DNA of 46,702 nucleotides from JAJPJX01 sp964568355. GTDB lineage: Bacteria > Acidobacteriota > Terriglobia > Bryobacterales > Bryobacteraceae. A program made the translations under genes and the position numbers. Below the pieces are notes generated by a model. The model was given only the letters and a program-made list of their open reading frames with translations, did not search any database and had not been told where the DNA came from. This document shows, one piece after another, positions 9,105 to 16,600 of this stretch. The stretch covers positions 1 to 46,702 of the forward strand of contig CAZMRK010000473.1 of NCBI GenBank assembly GCA_964568355.1. The letters are read 5' to 3'. How positions within the stretch are numbered: the first letter of the stretch is position 1; each line of letters starts with the position of its first letter.

Positions 9105-9335
9105 GATTCTCACTCACTATGTTATCGGCAGAAGTCAGGTATCCATGGGATTAACGAAAGTAGGTGTTGCGGGTCACCACATAAGTGAATGGTGCACTCG
9201 GAGTATGGGCTGTTAAGTATTCTGCTTGTTTGTTACTAAGGTATTCGACCGTTGTCAATCGGAACTATTCTGCTACCCACCATTTACAGTATTGTACTTC
9301 TTCCGTTTTCTCCCTAGAGTCGGGGTGTTGACGCT
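9105..9335. promoter_or_regulatory. Divergent control region between the two arms of the pilus locus
   Basis: This gap of about 230 bases is visibly more AT-rich than the surrounding genes and must carry promoters for both arms. It contains a near-identical 12-base direct repeat, AAGTATTCTGCT at 9215-9226 and AACTATTCTGCT at 9263-9274, with starts 48 bases apart. An imperfect inverted repeat TACAGTATTGTA lies at 9285-9296. I see no convincing sigma-70 -35/-10 pair or sigma-54 GG/GC pair. The repeats are candidate binding sites for the adjacent LuxR-type regulator (inference). Confidence 0.5.
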
Positions 9336-9710
9336 ATGTGGAGCGACAGGCGGGCGAGCAAGCGATTGCAGATAGCCCTGTGGTGCAACGTTGCGGTGGC
9401 GGGAGGCGCACCGCTCGGCCGGATGCTGACGGAGAACGTGAGCCGGTACGGCATCCTGCTGCACTGGCGGAGAGAGACCGCCGAGGGATTACCACGGGTC
9501 GGAGATTTACTCACGGTGGAAATCGAACTGCCGCCGTACGCCGGCCTGGAGCGAAAGTGTATTTTCTGCCAGACCGAGGTGGTGCGAGTGGAGGGGGTGG
9601 AACCGGATGCACCGCTAGTTGCCGTAAAGGTGAGTCGGATGCGGTTTCGAAGCATGGAAGCACGTGCGGAAGGGCCGGCGCGCACGCCGGTGACAGCATG
9701 GCTGACCTGA
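9336..9710 (+). CDS. PilZ-like domain protein
   Basis: A 124-residue single-domain protein. The N-terminal RRASKRLQIALW matches the PilZ RxxxR c-di-GMP loop. ENVSRYGILLHW matches the second motif (D/N-x-S-x-x-G), although the Gly is followed by an aliphatic stretch as usual. The rest alternates as a beta-barrel (LLTVEIELPP, TEVVRVEGVEP, VAVKVSRMRF). PilZ proteins bind c-di-GMP and modulate motility, pili or exopolysaccharide. It is the first gene of the plus arm, and its end overlaps the GT-C-like gene by 13 bases. The start is supported by the motif lying close to the N-terminus, not by a strong Shine-Dalgarno sequence. c-di-GMP control of the pilus is inferred from position. Confidence 0.8.
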   Translation: MWSDRRASKRLQIALWCNVAVAGGAPLGRMLTENVSRYGILLHWRRETAEGLPRVGDLLTVEIELPPYAGLERKCIFCQTEVVRVEGVEPDAPLVAVKVSRMRFRSMEARAEGPARTPVTAWLT

Positions 9711-11365
9711 TCATGGAGAAACGGCAACAAAACGTCGCGGCGCATCTGGTGCCGTCTCTTACCGATCTGGCTTTCTTGGTGCCGTTGGTCTTTTTGTTCC
9801 TCGAAATGAAGGGCGCGCGAACGCTGTTGGGCGACGGCGATACGGGCTGGCACGTGCGCACGGGAGAGTGGATTTTGGCCCACGGGAGTGTGCCTCGCCA
9901 GGACCTGTTTTCCTTCACCATGCCCGGCCAGCCGTGGTTTGCCTGGGAGTGGCTATGGGACGTGGCGGCGGCCTGGCTGCACCGGTTGGGTGGCATGGCG
10001 GCGGTGGTGCTGGCGAGCGCTGTGGTAATCGCGCTGACCTTTGCCGTGCTTTACCGCATTACCCGCGAGCGCTGTGGAAATCCGCTGATCGCGATCGGGG
10101 TGACGCTATTGGCTGCGGCGGCATCGAGCGTCCACTGGCTGGCAAGGCCGCATCTGGTGACCGGGCTGCTGGTGGTGGTGCTTTACGGCATCCTGAGTGG
10201 GTTGCCAAAACGCGGGGAGAGGGCTCGCCGGCGTATCGCGTATCTGTTGCTGCCGGGCTTAACAGCGTTGTGGACGAACCTGCACGGCGGTTTCGTGGCG
10301 GGCATCGGGATGATGGTGGTTTTTGGAGTAGCCGAATGGGCTCCCGCGCTGTGGAGTACCGATGCCCGGCAGAGCTGTGAAAGATGGCACCTGGGGCGGC
10401 TCTATTTAGGCGGCGCCGCGGCGTGCTTGGCCGCCAGCCTGATGAATCCTTATTTCTACCATCTGCATGCTCACATTCTTCAGTACCTGAACGATCCATA
10501 CCAGTTTGATCACATCTCGGAGTTTCTCTCGCTCAGCTTTCATCATCCGGCGGCCCGCTATTTGGAACCGATGTTGCTGTTAGGCGCGGTGGCCGCCTAC
10601 AGGCAGGTGCGCCGGGGCCGCTTGGCGGACGCACTCATCCTCGTGGGGTGGGGTCACCTGGCGCTGGTTTCGGCGCGCCACATCCCGCTGTTTGTTGCGC
10701 TGGCTGCTCCAGCGGTCGCCGCGATGCTGGCCGAGTGGCAGGAAGCCTGGACTCGCGCTCCGGTAGCACCCTGGGTGGCGAAGGCCGCGCGGCGCATGCA
10801 GATGCTGGCGCAGGAAACCGAGTATCACGAGATGCCCTGGCGCGCGCATCTGGTGAGCGCCGCGGCGCTTCTGGCGCTGGCTGCGGGGCTCTATGCGCCG
10901 GCTCCGGCAGTCAATTTTCGATCCGATTACGATCCCGCCATCTACCCGGCCAAGGCCGTCGCGCATCTGGCGGCGTTGCCGGATAGCGGCCGCGTCTTCA
11001 CCCACGATGAATGGGGCGACTATCTGATCTATCGCCTGTATCCCCGCACCAAGGTTTTTCTGGACGGCCGCAGCGACTTCTACGGCCGCACATTTGGCGA
11101 GAAGTATCTGGACGTAATGAACGTGAAGCGCGGCTGGGAAGCGATCCTGGCGCGGTACAGTATCGACACCATTCTGCTTCCTCCGGACGCACCGCTGGCC
11201 GGGGCGCTCAAAGAGTCCCCGCGTTGGCGCATCGATTACGACGATGGCGTGGCGCTTGTATTTCGGGCGGCGCCGCGCGATCCGGCAGGAAACTCGCAGG
11301 TTTCCACCGCTTGCAAGGGCGATGGAGAGGCACGCGGTCGCGAGACGGCGCGCACCACCATGTAA
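9698..11365 (+). CDS. Polytopic membrane protein, GT-C glycosyltransferase-like
   Basis: A 555-residue integral membrane protein with roughly ten hydrophobic segments up to about residue 415 and a soluble C-terminal domain (about 420-540; VFTHDEWGDYLIYRL, KVFLDGRSDFYG). The first loop contains GDGDTGWHVRTGEW (about 45-58). An acidic, His-containing first loop is typical of GT-C enzymes that use lipid-linked sugars. The reading frame extends upstream to 9338, but that part overlaps the PilZ gene. The ATG at 9698 (MADLIMEK) gives a sensible start, and ATG 9713 is an alternative. The stop at 11363-11365 is directly followed by the pilin's ribosome binding site. Placement just before the pilin gene suggests pilin or surface glycosylation (inference). 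Confidence 0.72.
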   Translation: MADLIMEKRQQNVAAHLVPSLTDLAFLVPLVFLFLEMKGARTLLGDGDTGWHVRTGEWILAHGSVPRQDLFSFTMPGQPWFAWEWLWDVAAAWLHRLGGMAAVVLASAVVIALTFAVLYRITRERCGNPLIAIGVTLLAAAASSVHWLARPHLVTGLLVVVLYGILSGLPKRGERARRRIAYLLLPGLTALWTNLHGGFVAGIGMMVVFGVAEWAPALWSTDARQSCERWHLGRLYLGGAAACLAASLMNPYFYHLHAHILQYLNDPYQFDHISEFLSLSFHHPAARYLEPMLLLGAVAAYRQVRRGRLADALILVGWGHLALVSARHIPLFVALAAPAVAAMLAEWQEAWTRAPVAPWVAKAARRMQMLAQETEYHEMPWRAHLVSAAALLALAAGLYAPAPAVNFRSDYDPAIYPAKAVAHLAALPDSGRVFTHDEWGDYLIYRLYPRTKVFLDGRSDFYGRTFGEKYLDVMNVKRGWEAILARYSIDTILLPPDAPLAGALKESPRWRIDYDDGVALVFRAAPRDPAGNSQVSTACKGDGEARGRETARTTM

Positions 11366-11370
11366 AGGAG
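11365..11370 (+). promoter_or_regulatory. Strong ribosome binding site of the Flp pilin
   Basis: AAGGAG lies 8 bases before the pilin ATG at 11379 and overlaps the last base of the upstream stop codon. It is the best Shine-Dalgarno match in the plus arm, fits the need for high pilin output, and fixes the start used. The same reading frame runs upstream to 11244 but only as an overlap with the GT-C-like gene. Confidence 0.75.
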
Positions 11371-11378
11371 CAACTCAG

Positions 11379-11564
11379 ATGAAAACGTTTTGGACGAATT
11401 TCTGGAAGGACGAGCAGGGCCAGGACTTGATCGAGTACACGCTGCTGATGGCGTTCGTAGCCCTGGCATCGGCGGCGATTTTTATCGGGGCCGGCGGCAG
11501 CATCAGCAACATTTGGGGAGTGGCGAGCAGCCACCTGGTCAACGCCGCTTCGAGCGCCAGTTAG
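11379..11564 (+). CDS. flp: Flp/Fap-type major pilin
   Basis: A 61-residue prepilin, the structural subunit of the Tad pilus. The 14-residue leader ends in Gly (DEQGQDLIEYTLLMAF). Cleavage after Gly14 leaves Glu at +5 and Tyr at +6, exactly the Flp motif. A hydrophobic helix follows (LLMAFVALASAAIFIGAGG). The short tail (SSHLVNAASSAS) is Ser-rich and could be modified. Only one pilin copy is present in the window. The processing enzyme (TadV/CpaA) is not in the window and must be encoded elsewhere. The pilin is followed by a structured 139-base gap before cpaB, which may separate its expression from the downstream assembly genes. Confidence 0.93.
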   Translation: MKTFWTNFWKDEQGQDLIEYTLLMAFVALASAAIFIGAGGSISNIWGVASSHLVNAASSAS

Positions 11565-11567
11565 GAA

Positions 11568-11662
11568 AGCGTCCCGGCGATTTCGAAACCGGTCAGGCGC
11601 CGGGCGCCGCCGCTCGCAGCGGGCTCAGGTCGTGATGCGGATGACGGAATGACCGGGACGCT
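11568..11662 (+). other. Branched inverted-repeat structure between flp and cpaB
   Basis: A perfect 10-base inverted repeat (AGCGTCCCGG at 11568-11577, CCGGGACGCT at 11653-11662) encloses two hairpins: GGCGC-CGG-GCGCC (11596-11608) and CCGCT-CGC-AGCGG (11610-11622). A second 7-base pairing, CCGGTCA (11589-11595) with TGACCGG (11650-11656), uses part of the same right arm. It is therefore mutually exclusive with the outer stem. There is no U-tract, so it is not a classic intrinsic terminator. A stabilising or processing element, or an attenuator that sets pilin above assembly-gene expression, is inferred. Confidence 0.55.
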
Positions 11663-11703
11663 CGAACAAACGAGATGGGACAGGCTTGTGCCGGAGAAGG
11701 TCA

Positions 11704-12570
11704 ATGGATAAGCGGTTTTTCACGGTTCTGGCGTTTGCGTTCGTGGTGGCGGGAGGCGCCAGCCTGCTGCTCTACCGCGTGATGAGCGCACGCATGGCCG
11801 CCGCGCCGGTTCCCGCCGCCGCGCGCGCCGTCGTCGCGGCCCATCGCCTGGACCTGGGGACGATTATCCGCGAGCCGGACCTGAAGGAGACCGACTGGGG
11901 GGGAACGATCCCGGCCGGGGTGGTCCTGAAACGAGAGGATCTGGTGGGCAGGGGGGTGATTTCGACAGTGTTTGCGGATGAATTGATTCTGGATAGCCGC
12001 TTGGCGCCTAAGGGCGCTGGAGGGGGACTGGCGGCCATGATTCCGGCAGGCAAGCGCGCGGTCGCGGTTCGGGTCAATGAAGTCGTGGGCGTGGCCGGGT
12101 TCGTAGTGCCCGGAATGCGCGTGGATGTGCTGATCTCCGGGATCCCTCCCGGGGCTAATGCGCAGGGCAGCCTGACGCGCACGTTGTTGCAGAACATCGA
12201 AGTACTCTCGGCCGGACAGGATTTCAAGAAAGATAGCGAAGGCAAGCCGGTGACGGTGCAGGTGGTGAACCTGCTGGTCACTCCGGAGCAAGCCGAAAAA
12301 CTGAGTCTGGCGATCAATCAGACCACCATTCAACTGGTGTTGCGCAACGTGCTGGATACGCAGGTGGCGCATACGCCGGGGACGGCAATGACGGAGTTGT
12401 TCGGGCGGCCGGCGCCGGTGGAGGCTCCAGCGGTTCGGCCGGCTCCCGTGGTGCGACACAGACCGGCACCCGCGATGCGAATCGCGGCACCACCACCTCC
12501 GTTTGTCATGGAAGTGATCAATGGAACCAAGCGCAGTGAAGTGAAGTTCGGCGCGCGGGAGGAAAAATAG
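11704..12570 (+). CDS. cpaB: Flp pilus assembly protein CpaB/RcpC (SAF domain)
   Basis: A 288-residue periplasmic assembly factor anchored by one N-terminal helix (FFTVLAFAFVVAGGASLLLY). A SAF-like domain follows (ARAVVAAHRLDLGTIIREPDL, ELILDSRLAPKG). The central RcpC region contains RAVAVRVNEVVGVAGFVVPGMRVDVL in overlapping parts, and LLVTPEQAEKLSLA is the typical RcpC ending. The last 60 residues are Pro/Ala-rich. In known Tad systems CpaB works with the secretin at the outer membrane. The ATG at 11704 has GGAGAAGG just upstream; a TTG at 11686 is less likely. The stop shares a base with the secretin's GTG start (12570), a tight coupling. Confidence 0.9.
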   Translation: MDKRFFTVLAFAFVVAGGASLLLYRVMSARMAAAPVPAAARAVVAAHRLDLGTIIREPDLKETDWGGTIPAGVVLKREDLVGRGVISTVFADELILDSRLAPKGAGGGLAAMIPAGKRAVAVRVNEVVGVAGFVVPGMRVDVLISGIPPGANAQGSLTRTLLQNIEVLSAGQDFKKDSEGKPVTVQVVNLLVTPEQAEKLSLAINQTTIQLVLRNVLDTQVAHTPGTAMTELFGRPAPVEAPAVRPAPVVRHRPAPAMRIAAPPPPFVMEVINGTKRSEVKFGAREEK

Positions 12571-14048
12571 TGCGCCGGAGTGCAGCCATGGCGATGTTGG
12601 CTGGAGCAGTGGCACTAGGCGCCGGAGCGCAGGAGCCGTCTGCGCACCTTTCGGTGGCGATCGGCAAGGCGCTGGTGGTGGAGAGCGCAGCCAACATCGA
12701 ACGGGTCTCGATCGGCAGTTCCGAGACGGCCGAGGCTCTGGCGGTGAGCCCGCACGAGATCCTGCTGAACGGCAAAGCGGCTGGAGAAACCAGCCTGATC
12801 CTGTGGCAACAGGGCGGCAGCCGGGTGGTCTACGACGTGACAATCCTGCCCAGCGGCAAAAAGATCGATGCTGCGCGCAGACAACTGCGGGACGAACTGA
12901 GCGGCTCGGACGTCAGGCTGGATTTCGAGAACGATGCCGTTTTCTTGCGCGGCACGGTACCGGACCTGATCAGCGCCGAGCGAGCCTCGGCCATCGCCGG
13001 AACCGTGGGCAAGGTGATCAACCTGTTGCGGGTGAAGGTGCCGCCGGCCGAGCCGCAGATTTTGCTCAAGGTGCGCTTCGCCAATGTGGACCGGTCGGCG
13101 AGTTCGGAGCTGGGAGCCAACCTTCTGGCTACAGGGGCGGGGAATACCGCGGGCGTGATCAGCACCGGGCAGTTTCAGGCTCCGCAGGTGGCAGTGGAAA
13201 ACGGACGGACCACATTCACGCTGGCCGATGCGCTCAACATCTTCGTGTTTCGTCCGGACCTGAACCTGGGGGCAACCATCAAGGCGCTCGAGAACCGGCA
13301 ACTGCTCGAGATTCTGGCCGAACCGAATGTACTTGCGAGCAACGGCAAGGAAGCCAGCTTCGTGGCAGGCGGGGAGTTTCCGTTTCCGACGCTGCAAGGC
13401 GGCGGGGCGGGGCTGGGGGCGGTGACGATCCAGTTCCGGGAGTTCGGCGTGCGGATCCATTTCAAGCCTACGATCACGCCGCGCGGGAGCATTCGCCTGG
13501 AGGTGATGCCGGAGGTGAGCTCGCTCGATTTCAGCAATGGGCTGGTATTCCAGGGTTTCAACATCCCGGCTCTGGCCACGCGGCGTGTCGAGACCGAGGT
13601 GGAGCTGGAAGACCACCAGAGCTTCGTCATTGGTGGACTGCTCGACAACCGGCTGACCGAAGCCATGAGCAGGATTCCGGGGCTGGCCAATATTCCCCTG
13701 CTGGGCAAGATGTTCCAGAGCCGCCGTCTGACCAAAAGCAACTCCGAGCTATTGGTGCTGGTAACGCCGGAGCTGGTGCGGCCGATTCCAGCCTCGGTGC
13801 CGGCGCCGGATCTGGCGCGTCCCAAACCGTTTCTCGAAGGAGGTGAGCACGAGCCACCGGCAACGCCCGGAGCGGCGCTGACCGGACCGGTTGTACGGCC
13901 GGACGGCCATAGCAGCCTGCCGGTGGAACAGATGCGCGAGCTTCACAAAGAAGCGCCGGGTCTTGCGCCCGCTGCGACTCCGCTTGTACCACTCGTACCG
14001 CTGTCGCTGCCGCCCGCGCCCAATGGAAACCGCGGAGTTGGGCGATGA
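12570..14048 (+). CDS. cpaC: Tad pilus secretin CpaC/RcpA
   Basis: A 492-residue outer-membrane secretin that forms the pilus exit channel. A signal peptide is present (AMAMLAGAVALGAGAQ). The N-terminal domain typical of CpaC follows (LSVAIGKALVVE to WQQGGSRVVYDVTI), then a BON-like region (DAVFLRGTVPDL). The secretin core carries LEILAEPNVLASNG, EFGVRIHFKPTI and the diagnostic end motif IPGLANIPLLGKMFQS. After the core there is an unusual Pro-rich tail of about 90 residues (VPAPDLARPKPF onward) with no clear fold. The GTG start overlaps the cpaB stop. Length and domain order fit the family. Confidence 0.93.
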   Translation: MRRSAAMAMLAGAVALGAGAQEPSAHLSVAIGKALVVESAANIERVSIGSSETAEALAVSPHEILLNGKAAGETSLILWQQGGSRVVYDVTILPSGKKIDAARRQLRDELSGSDVRLDFENDAVFLRGTVPDLISAERASAIAGTVGKVINLLRVKVPPAEPQILLKVRFANVDRSASSELGANLLATGAGNTAGVISTGQFQAPQVAVENGRTTFTLADALNIFVFRPDLNLGATIKALENRQLLEILAEPNVLASNGKEASFVAGGEFPFPTLQGGGAGLGAVTIQFREFGVRIHFKPTITPRGSIRLEVMPEVSSLDFSNGLVFQGFNIPALATRRVETEVELEDHQSFVIGGLLDNRLTEAMSRIPGLANIPLLGKMFQSRRLTKSNSELLVLVTPELVRPIPASVPAPDLARPKPFLEGGEHEPPATPGAALTGPVVRPDGHSSLPVEQMRELHKEAPGLAPAATPLVPLVPLSLPPAPNGNRGVGR

Positions 14049-14073
14049 ATCGGGCTGCCGGAGAGGGGGCCGC

Positions 14074-15231
14074 GTGTATCCGCTGACGCTAGGTGTGGCG
14101 ATTGCCGCGGTAGAGCTGCGGAGTGAGGTACAGGCGAGCTTACAGGATCTGCCCGTGCGGGTCGTTGTGGAGCACGACGAAACGGCGGAACTGGCCGCGT
14201 TCATCGAGCGCCTGGAGCGGATTCCGCCAGACGTGCTGCTGCTGGACATTGGGCGCGAGGGGGAAGCGCTGGAAGGGCTGTTGTGGAAAGTGAAAGCTGC
14301 GGCGCCGAAGTCCATGATCGTGGCGCTACACACCTCCGCGCAGCCGAAGATGATTCTGGCGGCGATGCGGGCCGGCGCGCACGAATACCTGTATCCGCCG
14401 TTCGGGCCGCTGCTGCGGCAGGCTCTGGAACGGAAGTCGAACGAGCTGAGCCGCGGGCGGGAAGGATCGCAAAAAGGCGGCAAAAATGTGGCTTTCTTCT
14501 CGGCCAAGGGAGGCTGCGGCGCCACCACCCTGGCCTGTCATGCGGCGGTAGAACTGGGCCGGCAAAATCAGACCGTACTGCTGACTGACCTGGACCTGGA
14601 AACCGGAATGATCGCTTTCCTCATGAAGACGAAGACTCCCTACACGGTGCTCGATGCGCTGAATAACCTGCACCGGCTGGACCTGAGCTATTGGAAGGGG
14701 CTGGTTTCGAATGGCATCCCGGGGGTCGAGATTCTTCCCGCGTCGACCAGTCTGGTATGCCGGCAGCCGCAGAAACTGGAGCAGTTCCGGCATGTCCTGG
14801 GATTCGTCCGCTCGCATTACGACTGGACGGTGGTGGACCTGGGGAGGAGCCTGAGCTACCTGGCGTTCAATGTGCTGGAAGAGATCGATACCGCCTACCT
14901 GGTGACCACGCTGGATGTCCCGGCCCTGCACCAGACCAAGCAGATTGTGCGGACGCTGGTGGAGCGCGGTTACGGGAAAGGGCGTCTCCGCCTGGTGCTC
15001 AACCGGGTGGACCGTCAAATGGATATCACGCCGCGGGAGCTGGAAAAAATGCTAGGCCTGGAGGTCTACGCCATGCTGCCCAACGACTACGCGGCGCTAT
15101 ACGAGTGCTATGCCGAAGGGCGGCTGCTGCCGCGCGAGAATCCGCTGGGCAAGGGTATGGCGCAACTGGCACGGCGGCTGGCAGGGATCCCCGAGGAAAA
15201 GAGCAAAAGCAGGTTTTCGATATTCGATTGA
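14074..15231 (+). CDS. cpaE: Pilus localisation ATPase CpaE/TadZ
   Basis: A 385-residue ParA/MinD-superfamily protein that positions the Tad machinery at the cell pole in known systems. Residues 1-125 form a receiver-like domain keeping an Asp (VLLLDIGREG). The ATPase domain begins with FFSAKGGCGATTLA, a deviant Walker A KGGxGxTT at about 145-152. VLLTDLDLETG and WTVVDLGRSLSYL are the Walker A' and switch regions, and LVLNRVD is the base-recognition-like strand. I chose the GTG at 14074 because GAGAGGGGG precedes it. The ATG at 14023 overlaps the secretin gene and has no ribosome binding site. The C-terminus is Ser/Lys-rich. Confidence 0.88.
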   Translation: MYPLTLGVAIAAVELRSEVQASLQDLPVRVVVEHDETAELAAFIERLERIPPDVLLLDIGREGEALEGLLWKVKAAAPKSMIVALHTSAQPKMILAAMRAGAHEYLYPPFGPLLRQALERKSNELSRGREGSQKGGKNVAFFSAKGGCGATTLACHAAVELGRQNQTVLLTDLDLETGMIAFLMKTKTPYTVLDALNNLHRLDLSYWKGLVSNGIPGVEILPASTSLVCRQPQKLEQFRHVLGFVRSHYDWTVVDLGRSLSYLAFNVLEEIDTAYLVTTLDVPALHQTKQIVRTLVERGYGKGRLRLVLNRVDRQMDITPRELEKMLGLEVYAMLPNDYAALYECYAEGRLLPRENPLGKGMAQLARRLAGIPEEKSKSRFSIFD

Positions 15232-15237
15232 GGACGG

Positions 15238-16599
15238 ATGGAGATGGCAGCCATACAGACGACAGCACCTGATTTGGCAAAAGAGGCGGGTTTGGCGCAC
15301 GGCCTTTCCCGTGGCGATACGTTTGTTCCGGAGTATCAGAATCTCAAGTTTACCCTCCATCGCAAACTGCTGGACCGGATCAATCTGGAAGCGCTTTCGT
15401 CGCTGGCCGGGGATCGCGTCCGGGCGGAGATCCGCGGCGCAGTGGCGCGCCTGGTGGAAGAGGAGCGGACGCCGCTGAGCCTGGTAGAAAAAGACCGGGT
15501 GATCGAGGAGATTCTGGATGAGGTGTTCGGCCTGGGCCCGCTCGAACCGTTGTTGCAGGATCCTGGCATCTCGGACATCCTGGTGACCACGCCGCGTCTG
15601 GTCTACGTGGAGCGTGCCGGCAAACTCTACCGCACTCCGGTGGAATTCAAGGACGACGCCCACCTGTTGCGCATTATCGAAAAGGTGGTCTCGCGCGTGG
15701 GGAGGCGCGTGGATGAGTCATCTCCCCTGGTCGATGCACGCCTGCCGGACGGATCGCGGGTGAATGCTGCGATTCCTCCGGTAGCGGTGGACGGCCCGCT
15801 GCTTTCGATCCGCCGGTTCGGGCGCAGCGCGCTCAAGGGCGAGGACCTAGTCGTGCGCCAGACGATGACCGAGGGCATGCTCACACTGCTTCAGGCGGCG
15901 GTGAAAACACGCCTGAACATTCTGATCTCCGGAGGTACCGGCGCGGGCAAGACCACGCTGCTGAATGCGCTTTCGAGCTATATACCCGAGGACGAGCGGA
16001 TCGTCACCATCGAGGACGCCGCCGAGCTGCGCCTGCAACAAACACATGTGGCGCGTCTGGAAACGCGGCCGGCGAATGTGGAAGGGCAGGGAGCGATTCA
16101 TATCCGGCAGTTGGTGATTAACGCGCTGCGAATGCGGCCGGACCGCATCATCGTCGGCGAGGTGCGCGGGGAGGAAGCTCTGGACATGCTTCAGGCGATG
16201 AATACCGGCCATGATGGGTCGCTTACCACCATTCACGCCAACACGCCGCGGGACGCCGTGGGCCGGCTGGAGGTGATGGTAGGCATGTCGAACGCCAACA
16301 TGGGCGTGCGCTCCATCCGGCAGCAGGTAGCTTCGGCCGTCAACCTGTTCGTACAGGTTTCTCGATTCAGCGACGGCACGCGCAAAGTGACCCATTTGAC
16401 CGAGGTGGTGGGTATGGAAGGCGACATGATCACGTTGCAGGACATCTTCGTGTTTCAGAAGACCGGGGTGGGGCCGGGGGGCAAGGTCACCGGGCAATTT
16501 CGCGCCACCGGAATCCGACCCAGGTTCTACGATCGGGTGCGGGCCTGCGGGTTGGACCTGCCGGCCTCTATTTTTCAAAGCATGGTGGAGATCGGCTGA
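15238..16599 (+). CDS. cpaF: Tad pilus assembly ATPase CpaF/TadA
   Basis: A 453-residue type II/IV secretion ATPase that powers Flp extension (and retraction in some Tad systems). The N-terminal domain contains FGLGPLEPLLQDPGISDILV. Walker A is GGTGAGKTT at about 232-240. The Asp box is IVTIEDAAELRL, followed by HVARLETRP. Walker B and the His box are RIIVGEVRGEEALDMLQAM and GSLTTIHANTPRD. All catalytic elements look intact. The start ATG is 7 bases after the cpaE stop with GAGGACGG upstream. The tail (PRFYDRVRACGLDL) is family-like. Assignment is secure from motifs and the position between cpaE and tadB. Confidence 0.95.
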   Translation: MEMAAIQTTAPDLAKEAGLAHGLSRGDTFVPEYQNLKFTLHRKLLDRINLEALSSLAGDRVRAEIRGAVARLVEEERTPLSLVEKDRVIEEILDEVFGLGPLEPLLQDPGISDILVTTPRLVYVERAGKLYRTPVEFKDDAHLLRIIEKVVSRVGRRVDESSPLVDARLPDGSRVNAAIPPVAVDGPLLSIRRFGRSALKGEDLVVRQTMTEGMLTLLQAAVKTRLNILISGGTGAGKTTLLNALSSYIPEDERIVTIEDAAELRLQQTHVARLETRPANVEGQGAIHIRQLVINALRMRPDRIIVGEVRGEEALDMLQAMNTGHDGSLTTIHANTPRDAVGRLEVMVGMSNANMGVRSIRQQVASAVNLFVQVSRFSDGTRKVTHLTEVVGMEGDMITLQDIFVFQKTGVGPGGKVTGQFRATGIRPRFYDRVRACGLDLPASIFQSMVEIG

Positions 16600-16600
16600 G

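Noticed and set aside
9285..9296. LexA-like or other named operator at TACAGTATTGTA
   Set aside because: The inverted repeat is imperfect and does not match a consensus I could defend; kept only as part of the control region.
9338..9697. Upstream extension of the GT-C-like gene
   Set aside because: This part overlaps the PilZ gene in another frame and has shadow-like composition; the ATG at 9698 gives a proper membrane protein.
11568..11662. Intrinsic terminator after the pilin gene
   Set aside because: The inverted repeats are strong but no U-tract follows, and the downstream genes are clearly part of the same locus; reported instead as an mRNA structure.
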